A DNA stretch of 59,159 nt from an uncultured Christensenella sp. (lineage in GTDB: Bacteria; Bacillota; Clostridia; Christensenellales; Borkfalkiaceae), in NCBI GenBank assembly GCA_910585235.1, contig CAJUCM010000002.1:55418-114576 (forward strand), in the 5' to 3' direction. Shown here piece after piece: positions 49,685 through 56,503 of this stretch (the stretch's first letter is position 1; every line of letters begins with the position of its first letter). Under the pieces are notes generated by a model. The model saw only the letters and a list, made by a program, of their open reading frames with translations, was not told the DNA's origin and ran no database searches. A program made the translations under genes and the position numbers.

Positions 49685-49798
49685 ATCAACATACCTGAAC
49701 GGGAAGAGTCTATCTGACGGCAAAGGGCAAATACGGATCGGACGCCGATAAAAGGCGTGTTTTTCCCTTGCTCCCGTTCGGAGCGAGGGGTTTTTATT
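49685..49798 (+). ncRNA. Structured leader with attenuator, riboswitch-like, class unassigned
   Basis: The 114-nt leader can fold in two exclusive ways. A closing stem pairs GGGAAGAG (49701-49708) with 49760-49767, enclosing a core that includes ACGCC (49742-49746) paired with GGCGT (49754-49758) and a GGCAAAGGGCAAA segment (49719-49731). An alternative pairs GAACGGGA (49697-49704) with TCCCGTTC (49772-49779). Both compete with a terminator hairpin: 49765-49774 with 49780-49789, one G-U pair, then T5. The terminator stem also contains the GAGGGG ribosome-binding site. This is the layout of a ligand- or protein-controlled attenuator. I compared it by memory with glycine, TPP, ZTP, THF, c-di-GMP, guanidine, fluoride and SAM classes and found no match. 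Confidence 0.62.
49765..49795 (+). terminator. Attenuator terminator ahead of the TM1266 gene
   Basis: A 10-bp stem (49765-49774 with 49780-49789, loop CGTTC) ends in TTTTT, 4 nt before the ATG. It lies inside the leader and masks the ribosome-binding site. Confidence 0.82.
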
Positions 49799-50047
49799 AT
49801 GGAAGAAAAAAGACTTGCGGTACTCTCCGTCATGGCGGAGGACCGCGCAAAGGCGGAAAAGATCAACGCGTATCTTGCCGAGTACGGCGAATTTGTCGTG
49901 GGCAGAATGGGAATACCTTACAGGGAGCGGGGCGTATTCGTTATGTGCGTCGTGCTCGACGCGCCCTCTTCCGCGATCAATGCGCTGACGGGGAAGATCG
50001 GCTCACTTGACGGCGTTTCGGCAAAGACCCTGTTTGGAAAAATCTGA
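49799..50047 (+). CDS. TM1266-family putative iron-only hydrogenase system regulator (82 aa)
   Basis: The pattern KRLAVLSVMAEDRAKAEKINAYLAEYGEFVVGRMG...GVFVMCVVLDAPSSAINALTGKIGSLDGVSAKTLF (in parts) matches the TM1266 family, small ACT/NikR-C-like proteins that co-occur with [FeFe] hydrogenase maturation genes. Their biochemical role is not established. I choose the ATG at 49799, directly after the attenuator, with GAGGGG 8 nt upstream; an upstream in-frame start would lie inside the terminator hairpin. It leads an operon with an NMT1-type ABC transporter, which suggests that the imported compound is linked to hydrogenase function. The hydrogenase itself is 20 kb away. Confidence 0.87.
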   Translation: MEEKRLAVLSVMAEDRAKAEKINAYLAEYGEFVVGRMGIPYRERGVFVMCVVLDAPSSAINALTGKIGSLDGVSAKTLFGKI

Positions 50048-50070
50048 TTATATTTGAAGGAGTATCATAT

Positions 50071-51123
50071 ATGAAAAAAATCATTCGCTATGCGACCGCT
50101 TGCGCGGCGGTTCTCTCTTCGGCGCTGTTTGTATCTTGCAACAGCGTCAATACGCCGACGACGCTTGCGTTCGCGGGCGATCTGCAAACGCTCTACGGCG
50201 GGGACGGCGGTTATCCGCAGGCGGTTCTGGTTGCCAAAAACAGCATTCTCGAAGAGGACGAGGGAGCGGTCGGAACGCTTTTAAGTTATTTCGAGGGGAG
50301 CAAGGATTATCTCGATTCGGCGGACGGCGCGGTCGTCGCAAACCTTTTGCAGGACAAGTATCCGAGCGGATTCAAGCCCTCTTTCAACGCAAACAATCTG
50401 ACGCGTGAAGTTATCCGCAACTGTTCGGTGCGCTTTACGAAGAGCGCGGACTGTAAGGATACGGTCAACGCCTTTCTTGCAAAACTCGTCTCGGTGGATC
50501 CCGAATTTACAAAGATCGCGGAGGATTCGTTCTACTATACGGGAACGCCCGCGGCGGCGGATTCTTCAAATTCCTACACGGTGTATGCGCCCGACGGCGC
50601 GCCCGCGCTCTCGCTTGCAAACGCGATTCAAAACAGTACGGGCAATCTGTTTGAATATCATATCGTTGCGGGAACCGCGATCGCGGCGCAGGTGACGGGT
50701 CAGAACGAGGAGAGCAATGCGGACTTCTGCATTCTGCCCGTAAACGCGGCGGCGAAACTTTTGGGGAACGGACAGCGTTATCAAATGCTCGGCACGGTCA
50801 CGAACGGCAATATGTATTTCCTCGGCGCGGGAGAGCAGGCGTCGCTTACTTCCGAAAACCTCGCTTCCGCGCTCAAAGGAAAGACGGTCGGCGTCGTTCA
50901 GCTTGCAAACGTTCCGGGGCTCACGTTCCGCTGCGTCCTCAAAGAGAAAAATATTCCCTATGAGATTCTCGGAAACGGCAATAAGGCGGAAGATCCCGAA
51001 AAAGTGTATCTCAAAGCGATCGCAAATCCCGCGAGCGAAATCACGCCCGCAGGCGGGTGCGACTACTATCTCTGCGCCGAACCCGTCGCCTCGGCGAAAG
51101 TTTCCGCGTTCAGAAATAAGTAA
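50071..51123 (+). CDS. ABC substrate-binding lipoprotein, NMT1-type, apparently circularly permuted (350 aa)
   Basis: The signal peptide ends at the lipobox VSC (Cys23). The mature protein contains the parts of an NMT1/SsuA/ThiY-type binding protein in swapped order. Residues about 30-156 (DLQTLYGGDGGYPQAVLVAKN through IRNCSVRF to EDSFYY) correspond to what is normally the C-terminal third, whose family ending is typically DDDFYY. A Ser/Ala/Thr linker (157-168) follows. Residues 169-350 (TVYAPDGAPALSLANAI, ILPVNAAAKLL, LKGKTVGVV, AEPVASAKV) correspond to the normal N-terminal two thirds. The reading frame is intact and the gene sits correctly between TM1266 and the permease. It should be anchored outside the cell and bind a small organic ligand. 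The ligand is unknown. Confidence 0.85.
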   Translation: MKKIIRYATACAAVLSSALFVSCNSVNTPTTLAFAGDLQTLYGGDGGYPQAVLVAKNSILEEDEGAVGTLLSYFEGSKDYLDSADGAVVANLLQDKYPSGFKPSFNANNLTREVIRNCSVRFTKSADCKDTVNAFLAKLVSVDPEFTKIAEDSFYYTGTPAAADSSNSYTVYAPDGAPALSLANAIQNSTGNLFEYHIVAGTAIAAQVTGQNEESNADFCILPVNAAAKLLGNGQRYQMLGTVTNGNMYFLGAGEQASLTSENLASALKGKTVGVVQLANVPGLTFRCVLKEKNIPYEILGNGNKAEDPEKVYLKAIANPASEITPAGGCDYYLCAEPVASAKVSAFRNK

Positions 51124-51126
51124 CCT

Positions 51127-51933
51127 ATGAAATTCAGTCTCGCATTGCGACAGCATAAAAATTTATTGCTCTCTTTCGGATTGAGCGTGGCGGGGTTTGC
51201 TTTTTTATGGATCGTCTGGGTGATCGCCTATTATTGCGTCAGAAACGAATTGCTCTTTCCGTCGGTGGGGGATACGCTGTCGTCTGTCGGGGAACTTTTA
51301 TTTACGGGCGGCGAACTGACGCGGGCGTTCTGGCGCGCATTCGGGGCGACCTTTTTGCGCACCTTTTTGTCCTTTCTCATTTCCTTTTCGTGCGGGGCTT
51401 TGCTCGCCGCGCTCGCCGTATCTTTTCGCGGCGTGCGCGCGTTTCTCTCTCCGGTCGTGTCCGTTTTAAGAACGTATCCCACGCTTGCGATCGTCCCGTA
51501 TCTCATTCGGTGGACGTCGCCGTCCTTCGCGCCCGTCGTCGTCTCCGTGCTGGTTCTGTTTCCCGCGGTCTATGCCTCGGCGCTCGCCTGCTTTTCGGAC
51601 GGGGTGGCGCGGTACGGCGATTTTGCAAAAGCCTATCGAATCGGCAGGGCAAAGCGGGTGTTCGGGCTGTATCTGCCCGTATCGTTGCCGACGCTTCTGA
51701 CGGAGGGGGGCGCGACCTTTTCTATGGGACTGAAAATCATTGTTTCGGGCGAAGTGCTCGCTTCGACCGCAGAGAGCCTCGGCGGTATGATGCAGGAAGC
51801 GCAGATATATTTTGCGGTTTCCCGTCTGTTTGCGCTGACGATCGTCACGGTCTTGCTCGGATTTGTACTCGAAGGCGCGTGCGTGCTTGCAAAGAAACTA
51901 TTTATCAAATGGGATCGGGGGGTGCGGAAATGA
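51127..51933 (+). CDS. ABC transporter permease, NMT1/SsuC-type (268 aa)
   Basis: Six membrane helices are visible. The cytoplasmic EAA-like loop, which contacts the ATPase, is DFAKAYRIGRAKRVFGLYLPVSLPTLLTEGG (in parts, about residues 165-195). The family includes importers of sulfonates, nitrate, thiamine precursors and riboflavin. GLKIIVSGEVLASTAESLGGMM is another conserved stretch. It starts 3 nt after the binding-protein stop and overlaps the ATPase gene by 4 nt. Unlike the binding protein, its domain order is normal. Confidence 0.9.
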   Translation: MKFSLALRQHKNLLLSFGLSVAGFAFLWIVWVIAYYCVRNELLFPSVGDTLSSVGELLFTGGELTRAFWRAFGATFLRTFLSFLISFSCGALLAALAVSFRGVRAFLSPVVSVLRTYPTLAIVPYLIRWTSPSFAPVVVSVLVLFPAVYASALACFSDGVARYGDFAKAYRIGRAKRVFGLYLPVSLPTLLTEGGATFSMGLKIIVSGEVLASTAESLGGMMQEAQIYFAVSRLFALTIVTVLLGFVLEGACVLAKKLFIKWDRGVRK

Positions 51934-52601
51934 AAATCAGCGGTCTTACCAAACGCTACAAAAATACGCTTGCCCTCGATAATATCAACCTTGAATTGGA
52001 AGAGGGCAAGGCGACCGCCGTCCTCGGCGAGAGCGGGGCGGGCAAAACCACGCTTCTGAGTGCGATCGCGCGCCTCACCGATTACGAGGGGAAAATCGAG
52101 GGCGCGGGGAACGTCTCCTGTCTCTTTCAGGATTCCCGCCTTTTGCCGCACCTGACCGCGGAGGGGAACGTAAAATTCGTTCTGAAAAAGGAAGAGCGGG
52201 GGAAGGCGGCGGAAATGCTCGCCCGTGTCGGACTTCAAGGCAAGGAAAACCGCTATCCGCACGAGCTTTCGGGCGGGGAACAGAGAAGGGTCGCGATCGC
52301 GCGCGCGCTGTTGTTCCCGCACGATACGCTCCTCATGGACGAGCCGTTCTCCTCGCTCGATCTCTCCTTGAAGCGCGATCTGCTCGCGCTCGTAACGCGG
52401 CTGTGTACCGAGCGGGGCGAAACGGTCTTATTCGTCACGCACGATGTTCGGGAAGCGGTGTTTTTCTCATCCCGCGCCGTCGTCTTAAAGGGCGGAAAAG
52501 TCGTTGCGGATATTCCCGTCTCAGCGTCCTATCCGCGTGATTTTTTCACGCATTACCCCGAAGAGGAAATGCTGGAAAGAATTCTCGTCTCCGCGCAGTA
52601 G
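51930..52601 (+). CDS. ABC transporter ATP-binding protein, SsuB/TauB-type (223 aa)
   Basis: The ATPase of the same importer. Walker A is GESGAGKTT (about residues 33-41), the Q loop is LFQDSRLLPHL, the signature is LSGGEQRRVAIARAL, Walker B is LLMDEPFSSLD and the switch His is in VTHDVREAV. These are the SsuB/TauB group features. ATG 51930 overlaps the permease stop. At 223 residues it is slightly short for the group (often about 250), with a trimmed C-terminus. A terminator overlaps its stop codon, closing the operon. Confidence 0.92.
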   Translation: MKISGLTKRYKNTLALDNINLELEEGKATAVLGESGAGKTTLLSAIARLTDYEGKIEGAGNVSCLFQDSRLLPHLTAEGNVKFVLKKEERGKAAEMLARVGLQGKENRYPHELSGGEQRRVAIARALLFPHDTLLMDEPFSSLDLSLKRDLLALVTRLCTERGETVLFVTHDVREAVFFSSRAVVLKGGKVVADIPVSASYPRDFFTHYPEEEMLERILVSAQ

Positions 52602-52615
52602 CGGGGACTTTTTTT
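52587..52615 (+). terminator. Terminator of the TM1266-ABC operon
   Basis: GTCTCCGC (52587-52594) pairs with GCGGGGAC (52601-52608), one G-U, followed by T7. The loop includes part of the ATPase stop codon. Confidence 0.82.
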
Positions 52616-52624
52616 CGGAATCGC

Positions 52625-52653
52625 TTGCAATTTATTGTAAAGTATTGTATGAT
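52625..52653 (+). promoter_or_regulatory. Promoter of the NYN-domain gene, leaderless
   Basis: TTGCAA at 52625-52630 and TATGAT at 52648-52653 are 17 bp apart. Six nucleotides lie between the -10 and the ATG at 52660, so +1 should be the start codon. Confidence 0.75.
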
Positions 52654-52659
52654 AGAAGA

Positions 52660-53409
52660 ATGGAAGATAAAAAGTTTGCTTTGCTCATCGACGCGGACAA
52701 TACGTCGAGCAAATACATTAAAACGATCGTAGACGAGATCACGAACTTAGGCATTACGACCTACCGCCGTATCTACGGCGACTGGACGAGCACGAATTTA
52801 CAGAGCTGGAAAGCGATCCTTCTCGAATACTCGATCACGCCCATGCAGCAGTACGGCTATACGACGGGCAAGAACAGCACCGATTCCGCCATGATCATCG
52901 ACGCGATGGATATTCTCTACGCGGGCAATGTGGACGGGTTCTGCCTCGTCTCGTCGGACAGCGACTTTACAAAACTCGCCATGCGGCTGAGGGAGGCGGG
53001 CAAAACGGTCGTCGGTATGGGAAAGGAACAGACGCCCCGTCCGTTCGTGGCGGCGTGCAACCAGTTCAAATATCTCGATCTTTTGTCCAAAGAGGGAGAG
53101 GAGGAGAAGGCGGCAAAAGTCAAAAAGACGGCAAAAAAGACCGCTTCCGCGGCGCCCAAAAAGAAGACCAATCCGAAACTTGTCGATTCGATCTCCCGCA
53201 TCATCGAGGAAAATTCTAACGACGACGGCTGGATGTACGCCGCCAAAGCGGGAAAATTACTGCAAAAGAAATATCCCGATTTTGACTGCCGCAACTACGG
53301 CTACAATAAGCTCGCGCCCCTTCTCGAAGGCTTGGGATTTGAGATCCGCAAAGAGCCGGGCGTAGAGGATCCGAACGCCTGCGAAGTGTATGTCAGGATC
53401 AAAGAGTGA
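52660..53409 (+). CDS. NYN-domain nuclease-like protein with OST-HTH/LOTUS domain (249 aa)
   Basis: The N-terminal NYN (PIN-like) domain has acidic residues at LLIDADNTS (about residues 9-17), STDSAMIIDA (about 67) and SSDSDFTKL (about 97), consistent with a metal-dependent RNase. A Lys/Ala-rich linker (KVKKTAKKTASAAPKKK) follows at about 150-170. The C-terminal 75 residues fit an OST-HTH/LOTUS domain (DSISRIIEEN, YAAKAGKLLQKKYPDFDCRNYGY, LLEGLGFEI), which binds RNA. The role is probably RNA processing or decay. Start at ATG 52660 is set by the domain start and the promoter. It overlaps the next gene by 4 nt. Confidence 0.88.
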   Translation: MEDKKFALLIDADNTSSKYIKTIVDEITNLGITTYRRIYGDWTSTNLQSWKAILLEYSITPMQQYGYTTGKNSTDSAMIIDAMDILYAGNVDGFCLVSSDSDFTKLAMRLREAGKTVVGMGKEQTPRPFVAACNQFKYLDLLSKEGEEEKAAKVKKTAKKTASAAPKKKTNPKLVDSISRIIEENSNDDGWMYAAKAGKLLQKKYPDFDCRNYGYNKLAPLLEGLGFEIRKEPGVEDPNACEVYVRIKE

Positions 53410-54740
53410 ATTACGGGAAACATCATATGTGGTTTGACGAGAGTACGTTTTATCAGATTTATCCGCTCGGATTCTGCGGGGCGGAGCGGGAGAACGATTA
53501 CGGGGAGACCCGTCACCGTTTGCATATCATCAAAGAAGAGATTCCGCGGATCAAAGAACTCGGCTTCAAAGCCGTTCTCTTCAATCCGCTCTTCGAGAGC
53601 GAGCGGCACGGCTACGATACCGTCGATTTTTTTAAGATCGACCGCCGCCTCGGCACGAACGAGGAATTTAAGGAACTTGTTTTAGAATTTCACAAGGCGG
53701 GGATCCGCGTCGTCCTCGACGGCGTGTTTCACCATACGGGCAGGGAATTTTTCCCGTTCAGGGAAGTTCGGGAAAAGCGCGAGGGAACGGATTACCGATT
53801 TTGGTTCAACGTCGACTTTTACGGAAATTCCGCTTATAACGACGGGTTCAACTATGAAAATTGGGAGGGGCACCCCGAACTTGTCAAACTGCGTTTGGAG
53901 AACAACGATTTAGTCAACTATCTCATGGACGCGGTGAAATTCTGGCTGAAAGAGTTCGATATCGACGGGCTTCGCCTCGACGTCTGTTACAGCCTGCCTT
54001 ATTGGTTTTTGGAACGCCTGCGTTCGGAAGTGCGTTCAATCAAGCCCGATTTCTTTCTGCTCGGCGAGGTCATTCATATCGGCAACTTCCGCGAGGCGAT
54101 AAGAGAGGACAGGCTGAACTCAATCACGAATTACGAATGCTATAAGGGACTTGTTTCGGCGTTCAATTCGGATAACCTCTTTGAGATCGAGCATTCGCTC
54201 ACCCGTCTCTTCGGCGCGCAGCCCTGGTGCCTCTATACGGGCAAGAACCTGTTCTCCTTTGCGGACAATCACGACGTTCCGCGCCTTGCAACGCAGCTTG
54301 CGGACAGGCGAAAAATATATGCGCTCTATTCCGTGCTCTTCACAATGCCGGGGATCCCGTGCGTGTATTACGGTTCGGAATACGGCAAGGAGGGCGGAAA
54401 GGGGGACGGCGATATTCATTTGCGCCCCGCCATGAGCGAGATCGACAAAAGCGCGAATCCCGAACTTTGCGCCCATATCCGAAAATTGTGCGGAATCCGC
54501 AATACGTCGCGCGCGCTCGCCTACGGGAATTACGAAAAAAGGGTGTTGCAGAATAAATACTTCTGTTTCGAGCGCTCCCGTGACGGGGAAACCGTCTATA
54601 CGGCGGCAAATATTTCGGATTCGCCCGTGAATTTCTACGTCTGCGAAGGGGAGGGGGACGATCTTCTGTCGGGAAATCCCGTCGCGCTCAACAACGTATG
54701 TCTTGCGCCGTTCTCTTCGGCGATCATCCGTAAAAAATAA
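53406..54740 (+). CDS. GH13 alpha-amylase-family glycosidase (444 aa)
   Basis: A retaining alpha-glycosidase or maltodextrin-acting enzyme. The conserved regions appear in order: VVLDGVFHH, GLRLDVCY (nucleophile Asp192), LLGEVIH (acid/base Glu221) and FADNHD (Asp290). FYQIYPLGFCGA at the N-terminus is typical of the short cytoplasmic neopullulanase/trehalose-hydrolase-like groups. The start is GTG at 53406, overlapping the NYN stop, with AGGA 7 nt upstream; an ATG at 53427 is an alternative that drops seven residues. No signal peptide is present, so the substrate is an intracellular maltodextrin or similar. It ends at a bidirectional terminator. Confidence 0.92.
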   Translation: MNYGKHHMWFDESTFYQIYPLGFCGAERENDYGETRHRLHIIKEEIPRIKELGFKAVLFNPLFESERHGYDTVDFFKIDRRLGTNEEFKELVLEFHKAGIRVVLDGVFHHTGREFFPFREVREKREGTDYRFWFNVDFYGNSAYNDGFNYENWEGHPELVKLRLENNDLVNYLMDAVKFWLKEFDIDGLRLDVCYSLPYWFLERLRSEVRSIKPDFFLLGEVIHIGNFREAIREDRLNSITNYECYKGLVSAFNSDNLFEIEHSLTRLFGAQPWCLYTGKNLFSFADNHDVPRLATQLADRRKIYALYSVLFTMPGIPCVYYGSEYGKEGGKGDGDIHLRPAMSEIDKSANPELCAHIRKLCGIRNTSRALAYGNYEKRVLQNKYFCFERSRDGETVYTAANISDSPVNFYVCEGEGDDLLSGNPVALNNVCLAPFSSAIIRKK

Positions 54741-54750
54741 AGAGCAAAAT

Positions 54751-54777
54751 AAAAGCCCGCCTGATAGCGGGCTTTTT
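54751..54777. terminator. Bidirectional terminator between GH13 and the GNAT-like gene
   Basis: A 10-bp stem (54751-54760 with 54767-54776) has A-rich and T-rich ends, suited to both convergent genes. Confidence 0.92.
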
Positions 54778-54787
54778 TAACATTTTT

Positions 54788-55972
54788 TTATTCTCCGTCG
54801 GTTGCGACCGCCGCCTCTTCGGTGACGGTTTGTCCGCTCTGCTGTTCCTCCGCGATCGGTTTGACGTAGGAGCGGCGGCGTTTGTGCTGGACGGGGTTAA
54901 AGTTTTTCCACTGGTTCAGAATGTTGTAGTTGTAGGTGAGCATGAGGTTCGTCTCTGCATATTTTGCCGTTCCGTCAATGAGGAGCTTGGACATTTCGTA
55001 GAACATCGCGTGGCTGATCCCCGTATGACGGTGTTCGGGCAGAATACCGATCAGACCGAGGTCGATCGAATCGGGTTTTTTGACGGCGTGCAAAACTTTA
55101 CAGATCGTGGGAAGCGTGAGCTTTCCGCCCGATTTTTGAAGCGCCTTTCCGAAGCCGGGGAAGCAGAGCCCGAAGCATACGGGCTTTTCGTTTTTGTCGA
55201 GAATGACGGCGACGTATTTTTGGTTGAGAATGAGGGAGAAATCTTTCATAATGGATTTCTTCATCTTCTCGGTGAAGGGAACGGTGCCGTAGATGGGTCC
55301 GTAAGTTTCGTCAATGATGCGGAAGAAATCGTCCGCATATTTTTTGAGGAAATCTTTCGTGTTCTTCGCTTTGCCGAAATGGAATCCGCCGCGCTCCATC
55401 GCCTTGTCGGTCACGCGCTTCATCTTGTCCATATATTCGGGGGTGGGCGCGGTCAGGCGGTACTCGATCCATTCCACTTCCTGCTCGAAGCCGTAGCCCT
55501 TGACGAGTTTTTCGTAGTAGGGGAAATTATATTGCTCCTCGAAAGTGTTGAGCTGATCGAATCCTTCAACAAGCAGTCCCTCGCGTTCCATATCCGAATA
55601 GTTCAAAGGACCTACGAGTTCCAGCATTCCCTTTTCTTTTGCCCAATTCTCCACTGCGGAAAAGAGCGCGTTGGCAACTTCCTGATCGTCGATGCAGTCG
55701 AACCGCGTAAAGCGCACGCGCTTCTGCGCCCATTTTTCGTTGCTTGCCTTTTGCAGAATGCCCGAAATTCTTCCCGCTACTTTTCCGTCCTTATAGGCGA
55801 GATAGAAAACGGATTCCGCCTGATCGCAGTAGTCGTGATTGTTCCCGAACAGCTTTTTTTCATTGGAATAAATAGGGGGAACGAAATAAGGATTTCCTTT
55901 ATACATTTTCAGCGCGAAATTCAGGAATTCTTTGACCTGTTTCCGCGTTTTGACTTCTTTGACTTCAATCAT
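54788..55972 (-). CDS. GNAT-fold acetyltransferase-like protein (394 aa)
   Basis: Two GNAT-like halves appear. The first (about residues 1-110) has FYLAYKDGKVAGRISGIL, the strand pair of a GNAT fold. The second has KYVAVILDKNEKPVCFGLCFPGFG and a coenzyme A loop-like LGLIGILPEHRHTGISHAMFYEM (about residues 305-327, in parts), where Arg/His-x-x-Gly fits the pyrophosphate loop. The middle GPLNYSDMEREGLLVEGFD motif is characteristic of a large conserved family of uncharacterised proteins. Substrate unknown. ATG 55972 has GGGAGAG upstream; a start 13 codons earlier is not supported. The C-terminus is Glu/Thr-rich and probably disordered. Its promoter is a perfect consensus. Confidence 0.82.
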   Translation of the reverse strand: MIEVKEVKTRKQVKEFLNFALKMYKGNPYFVPPIYSNEKKLFGNNHDYCDQAESVFYLAYKDGKVAGRISGILQKASNEKWAQKRVRFTRFDCIDDQEVANALFSAVENWAKEKGMLELVGPLNYSDMEREGLLVEGFDQLNTFEEQYNFPYYEKLVKGYGFEQEVEWIEYRLTAPTPEYMDKMKRVTDKAMERGGFHFGKAKNTKDFLKKYADDFFRIIDETYGPIYGTVPFTEKMKKSIMKDFSLILNQKYVAVILDKNEKPVCFGLCFPGFGKALQKSGGKLTLPTICKVLHAVKKPDSIDLGLIGILPEHRHTGISHAMFYEMSKLLIDGTAKYAETNLMLTYNYNILNQWKNFNPVQHKRRRSYVKPIAEEQQSGQTVTEEAAVATDGE

Positions 55973-55999
55973 AATACTCTCCCGTGTAGTTACAGAGCC

Positions 56000-56028
56000 A
56001 TTATAGAACACAACGCGAAGTTTGTCAA
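56000..56028 (-). promoter_or_regulatory. Consensus promoter of the GNAT-like gene
   Basis: Minus-strand TTGACA (56023-56028) and TATAAT (56000-56005) are 17 bp apart, giving a leader of about 20 nt with a normal ribosome-binding site. Confidence 0.92.
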
Positions 56029-56126
56029 TAAAATTTATGACATTAGTATTGATATTTGAAATAAATCCGTTGGTAAGAGAGGAAAAAAATTCTCAAAATA
56101 TTTTTATAAAAATTGCGTTCAAACAG

Positions 56127-56155
56127 TTGACAGAATGAAAAAGGAATGATAATAT
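56127..56155 (+). promoter_or_regulatory. Promoter of the second feo operon
   Basis: TTGACA at 56127-56132 and TAATAT at 56150-56155 are 17 bp apart. Transcription should begin near 56162, at the first GTTCG palindrome. Confidence 0.82.
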
Positions 56156-56160
56156 AGTGT

Positions 56161-56240
56161 CAAGTTCGCAATGCCGAACCGCACATGGGGCGGTCGTGGC
56201 GGACAATTTTTAAGGCGACAAGTTCGCGTATGCGAACTTG
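56161..56240 (+). promoter_or_regulatory. feo leader with two related GTTCG palindromes
   Basis: The first element (56161-56179) has GTTCG and CGAAC arms 6 nt apart and lies on the predicted start of transcription. The second (56219-56240) is a perfect 9-bp inverted repeat, CAAGTTCGC and GCGAACTTG, with a GTAT loop, just before the ribosome-binding site. They share CAAGTTCGC. Between them, ACCGC (56178-56182) can pair with GCGGT (56190-56194). This could be a pair of operators for an iron-responsive repressor or an RNA structure. It does not look like a standard Fur, DtxR or SOS box. Confidence 0.65.
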
Positions 56241-56258
56241 CAAACGGAGGAAGCGGAT

Positions 56259-56471
56259 ATGCCGTTAATGCTTGCGCCCGTCAACAGGGCGGTGAAGATC
56301 GTAAAGATCGTCGCGGACGATAAGACGAAGAAACATCTTCAAAACCTTGGGATCATGACGGGGGCGGAGATCACGGTGTTTTCCTCGTCGGGCGGGAGCG
56401 TTATCTGCATGGTCAAGAGCGGAAAACTTGCGCTCGATCGGGCGGTTGCGGCGCATATCTTTGTTGCCTGA
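56259..56471 (+). CDS. feoA: FeoA-family protein, second locus, first copy (70 aa)
   Basis: An SH3-like FeoA protein: NRAVKIVKIVADDKTKKHLQNLGIMTGAEITVFSSSGGSVICMVKSGKLALDRAVAAHIF (in parts) shows the family's LxxLGIxxGxxI core and the closing strand. It should bind or modulate FeoB in the cytoplasm. ATG 56259 has GGAGG 8 nt upstream; an earlier TTG is not needed. It lies behind the palindromic leader and 32 bp before a second feoA copy. Confidence 0.9.
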   Translation: MPLMLAPVNRAVKIVKIVADDKTKKHLQNLGIMTGAEITVFSSSGGSVICMVKSGKLALDRAVAAHIFVA

Positions 56472-56503
56472 ATCAAATCTGAAACGATAAACGAGGTATA
56501 TAT

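Noticed and set aside
49719..49759. Known riboswitch classes for the TM1266 leader, such as c-di-GMP-I (GGGCAAA...GACGC) or ZTP (CTGACGG)
   Set aside because: Only short fragments match; the conserved tetraloop, receptor or pseudoknot partners of those classes are absent.
50071..51123. Explaining the swapped binding-protein order as a frameshift, assembly join or two partial genes
   Set aside because: One continuous frame carries a lipobox start, both blocks, a linker and a stop, with normal spacing to both neighbours.
56219..56240. SOS (LexA/DinR) box at the feo leader palindrome
   Set aside because: A Gram-positive SOS box has GAAC then GTTC; here the arms are in the opposite order and the gene is an iron transporter.
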